Part shown: positions 32,079-35,034 of the stretch, piece by piece
How positions within the stretch are numbered: position 1 is the stretch's first letter
How the letters are laid out: every line of letters starts with the position of its first letter
Origin: Bacteriovoracaceae bacterium UBA7317
GTDB taxonomy: Bacteria; Bdellovibrionota; Bacteriovoracia; Bacteriovoracales; Bacteriovoracaceae
DNA: 35,034 nucleotides
Assembly: GCA_002474345.1 (NCBI GenBank)
Contig: DKQD01000191.1
Coordinates: forward strand, 1 to 35,034
Direction: 5' to 3'
Translations under genes and position numbers: made by a program
The notes under the pieces: generated by a model
What the model was told of the DNA's origin: nothing
Databases searched by the model: none
What the model saw: the letters and a program-made list of their open reading frames with translations, nothing else

Positions 32079-32612
32079 ATGGGGATTCGCTTTCTTTATG
32101 TGATCGCAATGAGCTTCTTGGCCCAATTGTTTTCTCTTAACCTCCTGGCCTCGCCATGTCTTATTACAAAAAACGACTGTTCATTTTACCTATGCCAGGA
32201 TGAGTGGAGGGGTTGTTCTCAAGGAGTTGCTGGTGAACCGAAGGAAAGCTATTTAGTAGATTTTGGTCATCATTATTGCCAAAAGTTTCTTGATATAGAA
32301 AAAGGACTCTTTTCTTCAAGTGGTGAACTGTGGCTATCCGAAGTTCGTCAGTGCCTTATGGAGAAAATGGAAAAGTTACCCGAAAATATTTCCTGTCAAT
32401 CAATAAAAAGAAAATCTAATGGGCATCACTTCAATTGTTATTATGAAACAGGTTTTTGTGATCTTCCATTTAAAGATAAAAGACAATTGATGAATTTGAT
32501 TAAGCCTGAACTAAAAAGACTGGACGTTCTGCTTTCAGGTCTTGGCGTAATTTTTGCCTGCAATGTTCCCTCTCCACCTTCTGTTGCAACTGATTTAACA
32601 GGACCGTTTTAA
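32079..32612 (+). CDS. Cys-rich exported protein, unknown
   Basis: The frame opens with TTG at 32070, but the ATG at 32079 has AAGG nine bases upstream and is preferred, giving 177 residues. The N-terminus is a signal peptide (MGIRFLYVIAMSFLAQLFSLNLLASP). The mature part has ten cysteines in a regular spread (SPCLI, NDCSFYLCQDEWRGCS, HHYCQKF, RQCLM, ISCQS, FNCYYETGFCDLP, FACN), which implies several disulfides and a secreted or periplasmic fold. There is no catalytic motif I can name. It follows a region with possible terminators and precedes the GMC oxidoreductase by 128 bases, so it is probably its own transcription unit. Confidence 0.7.
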   Translation: MGIRFLYVIAMSFLAQLFSLNLLASPCLITKNDCSFYLCQDEWRGCSQGVAGEPKESYLVDFGHHYCQKFLDIEKGLFSSSGELWLSEVRQCLMEKMEKLPENISCQSIKRKSNGHHFNCYYETGFCDLPFKDKRQLMNLIKPELKRLDVLLSGLGVIFACNVPSPPSVATDLTGPF

Positions 32613-32677
32613 ACTCTGTAAACGTTCGGTTAAGGCCCTCCATAAATTTTAAGTTAAAAAAAGAACTTTTAAGAAAC

Positions 32678-32718
32678 TAATAAATGTGTATATGATGGTT
32701 GATACCGTACATTTATTA
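32678..32718. promoter_or_regulatory. 10-bp inverted repeat flanking a -10-like element upstream of the GMC oxidoreductase
   Basis: TAATAAATGT (32678-32687) and ACATTTATTA (32709-32718) are exact reverse complements, 21 bases apart. Between them is TATGAT (32691-32696), a good -10 match, with only a weak -35 (TTTAAG, 32668-32673). Arms on both sides of a -10 are a typical placement for a dimeric repressor site. The gene start is at 32741. Confidence 0.5.
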
Positions 32719-32740
32719 ATTTCAAAAAGGATTTGAAGTT

Positions 32741-35029
32741 TTGAAGAAGGGAAATCTTTTAACAGCAATGATTTGCTTTGCTTTAGTATTTTTACAGGCA
32801 GAGTCTTCTTTCGCTAACGGTGACCGTATTTCAGAAAGGAAAATAAAAAAAATTCTAAAAGAAGTAAAAAAAGGAAAAAATGAAGGGCTTTTTAAAGTTC
32901 ATAAGGCGCTTTTTGATACATTCCTTCCGACTATTAAACTGAATTCGACGAGGAAGCTAAGGCTCATGGTTCAAAAAAGGAGGAGGACCCTATGGAGCTC
33001 CTTTTCTAAGATGGAATCTATCACTTTAGCCTTTACCGTTTTTAGAGATTTAAAGCTCTTAACATCCCAGAGTATCGTTAAAATTATCTACAAATTTGTT
33101 ACCAAGGAAGAAGAGTCTTTTACTGGTAAGAGGGTCAAGGCCTTAAAAGATTTAAAAAAATTAATTAAAAGTTTTGAAACGCGAAAGATAAGGGTCTCTG
33201 TTTCTGATTTAACAAGGCAGGAAAGGCTTAAACTTTTTGAATTTCTTGTACGCTCCCCGGTTAACCTCCATCGGCATATGGGCTTTGCGATAAGAAATGC
33301 CTACTTAAATTATCTTTATAAAGAAGGTCTTCTTGAAGCATTGACAGGTATTGTGGATGATACTGACATGCCGGCAAACCCAATGCCAAAGAGGCCTTTC
33401 TTTCAAACAAAACTTAAATTTAATCAAAAAAGGAAAATGATAGAAGGTGAGATTGATACCATTGTTATCGGAAGTGGTATTGGTGGTTCTGTTGTCGCAA
33501 GTGAGTTTCAAAAAGCTGGTAAAAAAGTCCTTGTTTTAGAAAAAGGTCCTTTTGTCAATCCGGGTGCTCTTAAAACTTATCTTAATTGGTCATTTTTGGA
33601 AGGCCGGATGCCTATGGAAGATAACGATGGGAGCGTTATGTTTTTGAACGCTTCCATCGTCGGGGGAGGAACTATTATTAATAATGGCTTTTCTTTTCCT
33701 CCGACACTTCCCCACGTCCGCAGAACTATAGAGGGCTGGAGGAAGAAGTGGCTTCTTTCACAAAAAGATGCTCGTGATATCTGGTCGCCAGCTAATATGG
33801 AGAGGGCGTATAGTTGGCTGGAAAAAAGATTTCTACCAAGGGTTGTGGATGATAGTGAAGTCAATAATAACAATCTTCTTTTACAAAGAGGCCTAAAAAA
33901 ACATTTGGGTGTGAAGGGGAAAAAATTTGAGCTCTTTCGCTATAGAAAAGGACGCGGGCCTACTAATGTTTTTGATATGAAGTCATCGGTTGAAACTCTT
34001 TTATGGGAAGGTTTGACGGACAAAGAAAATCCCATCACCCTTTTAAGTGATGCGAAAGTAACGCGTGTATTGTTTCACGGTAAGAGGGGTCATCAAAAAG
34101 CTATTGGCGTTGAGTTTGAGATGGTTCAACCTAGGAAAAGGGAAGGTGTTCTTATAGATCCCTATAAATTAAAAATTCCTATCAAAAGAAGAATAAGAGT
34201 CTATGCAAAAAATATTATTCTTTCGGCGGGTAACTTAGGTTCAACTGTTGTGCTTAAAAACTCTGGACTCAAAAACGATAATATTGGGAGAGGCTTTTCT
34301 GCCCATCCTTATATTCCTGTTATGGGAGAGTTTGAAAGGGATATTAACGCTTTTGAAGGAGAGGTTGCTTCGATCTATTCCGACGCTTATATGGATGAAA
34401 AACTCCCAGAGTTGAAGAGAGGGTTTCTCCTTGAGTCTGCCTCAAGCACAGCTGACATTGCGGGTCTTTTAGATGCCTCACTTCCTCAAAGATCTTTAGA
34501 GAATATAATAAAGGCGCGGAAGTTTGGAGGGATGGGAGTTCTTCTTATCGATAGCGTTAATTCAAAAAATAGAATCGAAGTAAAAAGGGGAAGGCCTCAG
34601 GTTTTTTACGATTTAAATAAAAAGGACAGAATGAGATTGGCCTATGGAGTAAGCGAAGTTGCCAAAATCCTTTTGAAGGAAGGTGCTAAGAGGGTTGTTG
34701 TCCTAACCTTTGAAGATATTTTGGGGAAGCGTTCATGGAGAGAAGGCTTTTCAGTTAAGACTCTTAAAGAAGCCGACGCTTTTAGAAGTAGGCTAAAGCT
34801 TATTCCAAATAAGAATCTTTTAATGGCCGCACATATGTTAGGGGCCAATAAACTGGGGGTAGACCCTTCTGTAAGCGTTGTTGGTCAAGATCATCAAGTC
34901 TGGGGTGTTAAGGGACTTTATGTCGTTGACTCAAGTGTTCTTCCTGCTTCGCCTGGCGCAAATCCAATGACGACTATCTATGCAATTTCAAAACTCTTTA
35001 CAGAGAGCTTTTTAAGAAAAAGCTTCTGA
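32741..35029 (+). CDS. Exported GMC-type oxidoreductase with N-terminal helical domain
   Basis: A 762-residue protein starting at TTG with AAAGGA nine bases upstream. Residues 1-25 are a signal peptide ending in SSFA. Residues 26-235 are a helical, basic region without the FAD fold; pieces such as LFDTFLP and NAYLNYLY recall the N-terminal part of long-chain alcohol oxidases. The FAD-binding Rossmann fold starts at IVIGSGIGGSVVASEF (Gly244) and continues to LVLEKGPF. The C-terminal GMC signature is complete: active-site His698 in LMAAHMLGANK, then DSSVLPASPGANPMTT with Asn741. GMC enzymes oxidise alcohols, sterols or sugars using FAD. The substrate is unknown, and a fatty alcohol or sterol is suggested only by the N-terminal region. 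The stop lies six bases from the right edge of the window. Confidence 0.9.
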   Translation: MKKGNLLTAMICFALVFLQAESSFANGDRISERKIKKILKEVKKGKNEGLFKVHKALFDTFLPTIKLNSTRKLRLMVQKRRRTLWSSFSKMESITLAFTVFRDLKLLTSQSIVKIIYKFVTKEEESFTGKRVKALKDLKKLIKSFETRKIRVSVSDLTRQERLKLFEFLVRSPVNLHRHMGFAIRNAYLNYLYKEGLLEALTGIVDDTDMPANPMPKRPFFQTKLKFNQKRKMIEGEIDTIVIGSGIGGSVVASEFQKAGKKVLVLEKGPFVNPGALKTYLNWSFLEGRMPMEDNDGSVMFLNASIVGGGTIINNGFSFPPTLPHVRRTIEGWRKKWLLSQKDARDIWSPANMERAYSWLEKRFLPRVVDDSEVNNNNLLLQRGLKKHLGVKGKKFELFRYRKGRGPTNVFDMKSSVETLLWEGLTDKENPITLLSDAKVTRVLFHGKRGHQKAIGVEFEMVQPRKREGVLIDPYKLKIPIKRRIRVYAKNIILSAGNLGSTVVLKNSGLKNDNIGRGFSAHPYIPVMGEFERDINAFEGEVASIYSDAYMDEKLPELKRGFLLESASSTADIAGLLDASLPQRSLENIIKARKFGGMGVLLIDSVNSKNRIEVKRGRPQVFYDLNKKDRMRLAYGVSEVAKILLKEGAKRVVVLTFEDILGKRSWREGFSVKTLKEADAFRSRLKLIPNKNLLMAAHMLGANKLGVDPSVSVVGQDHQVWGVKGLYVVDSSVLPASPGANPMTTIYAISKLFTESFLRKSF

Positions 35030-35034
35030 GAAAA

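Overview
This is an AT-rich, lysine-rich stretch of bacterial chromosome that looks like the Bdellovibrionota, most likely a Bacteriovorax/Halobacteriovorax-like lineage. I infer this from three things: the low GC, the large family of 7TM-DISM and CheA-like sensor kinases, and the number of short secreted or lipoprotein genes with no recognisable family. There is no rRNA, tRNA, CRISPR array or insertion sequence that I can see.

Layout. Positions 1-1137 (minus) hold the first 49 codons of a chromate transporter and an upstream lipoprotein gene. 1303-2127 (plus) is a seven-helix membrane protein. 2149-4797 (minus) is the first CheA-like kinase. 5070-7378 (plus) is a pair of exported proteins behind a good sigma-54-type promoter; the second is a zinc metalloprotease-like protein with ankyrin repeats. 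7375-18695 (minus) is an 11-kb block of three giant signalling proteins of 1030, 1318 and 1352 residues. 18786-24484 (minus) is metabolic and exported: aldo/keto reductase, amidase, and a tight three-gene set with a glycerophosphodiesterase. 24599-27296 (plus) carries a 5'-nucleotidase-like phosphoesterase and a class I glutamine amidotransferase. 27882-31088 holds a fourth CheA-like kinase and a stand-alone CheY-like receiver. 31145-35029 (plus) holds an acyltransferase-like protein, a Cys-rich exported protein and an exported GMC oxidoreductase.

The most striking content is the signalling set. Four proteins end in the same unit: an Hpt domain, then a CheA-type ATPase, stopping exactly where the CheW-binding domain of CheA would begin. 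Three of them also share a PAS-like segment with a W-x-G-(K/S)...FKDL-x-PL-x-P signature. Two carry a 7TM-DISM sensor and two carry a related six-helix sensor, so sensors and kinase modules appear to have been shuffled. The 1352-residue protein contains both an ordinary HisKA kinase plus receiver and the Hpt/CheA unit. The 1030-residue protein has the order of a CheB-CheR-HisKA fusion but with an eroded methyltransferase. None of the proteins in the window has a DNA-binding output domain. The phosphate therefore probably ends on receivers such as the small CheY-like protein at 30720, or on proteins outside the window. These functions are inferred from motifs read by eye; no database search was run.
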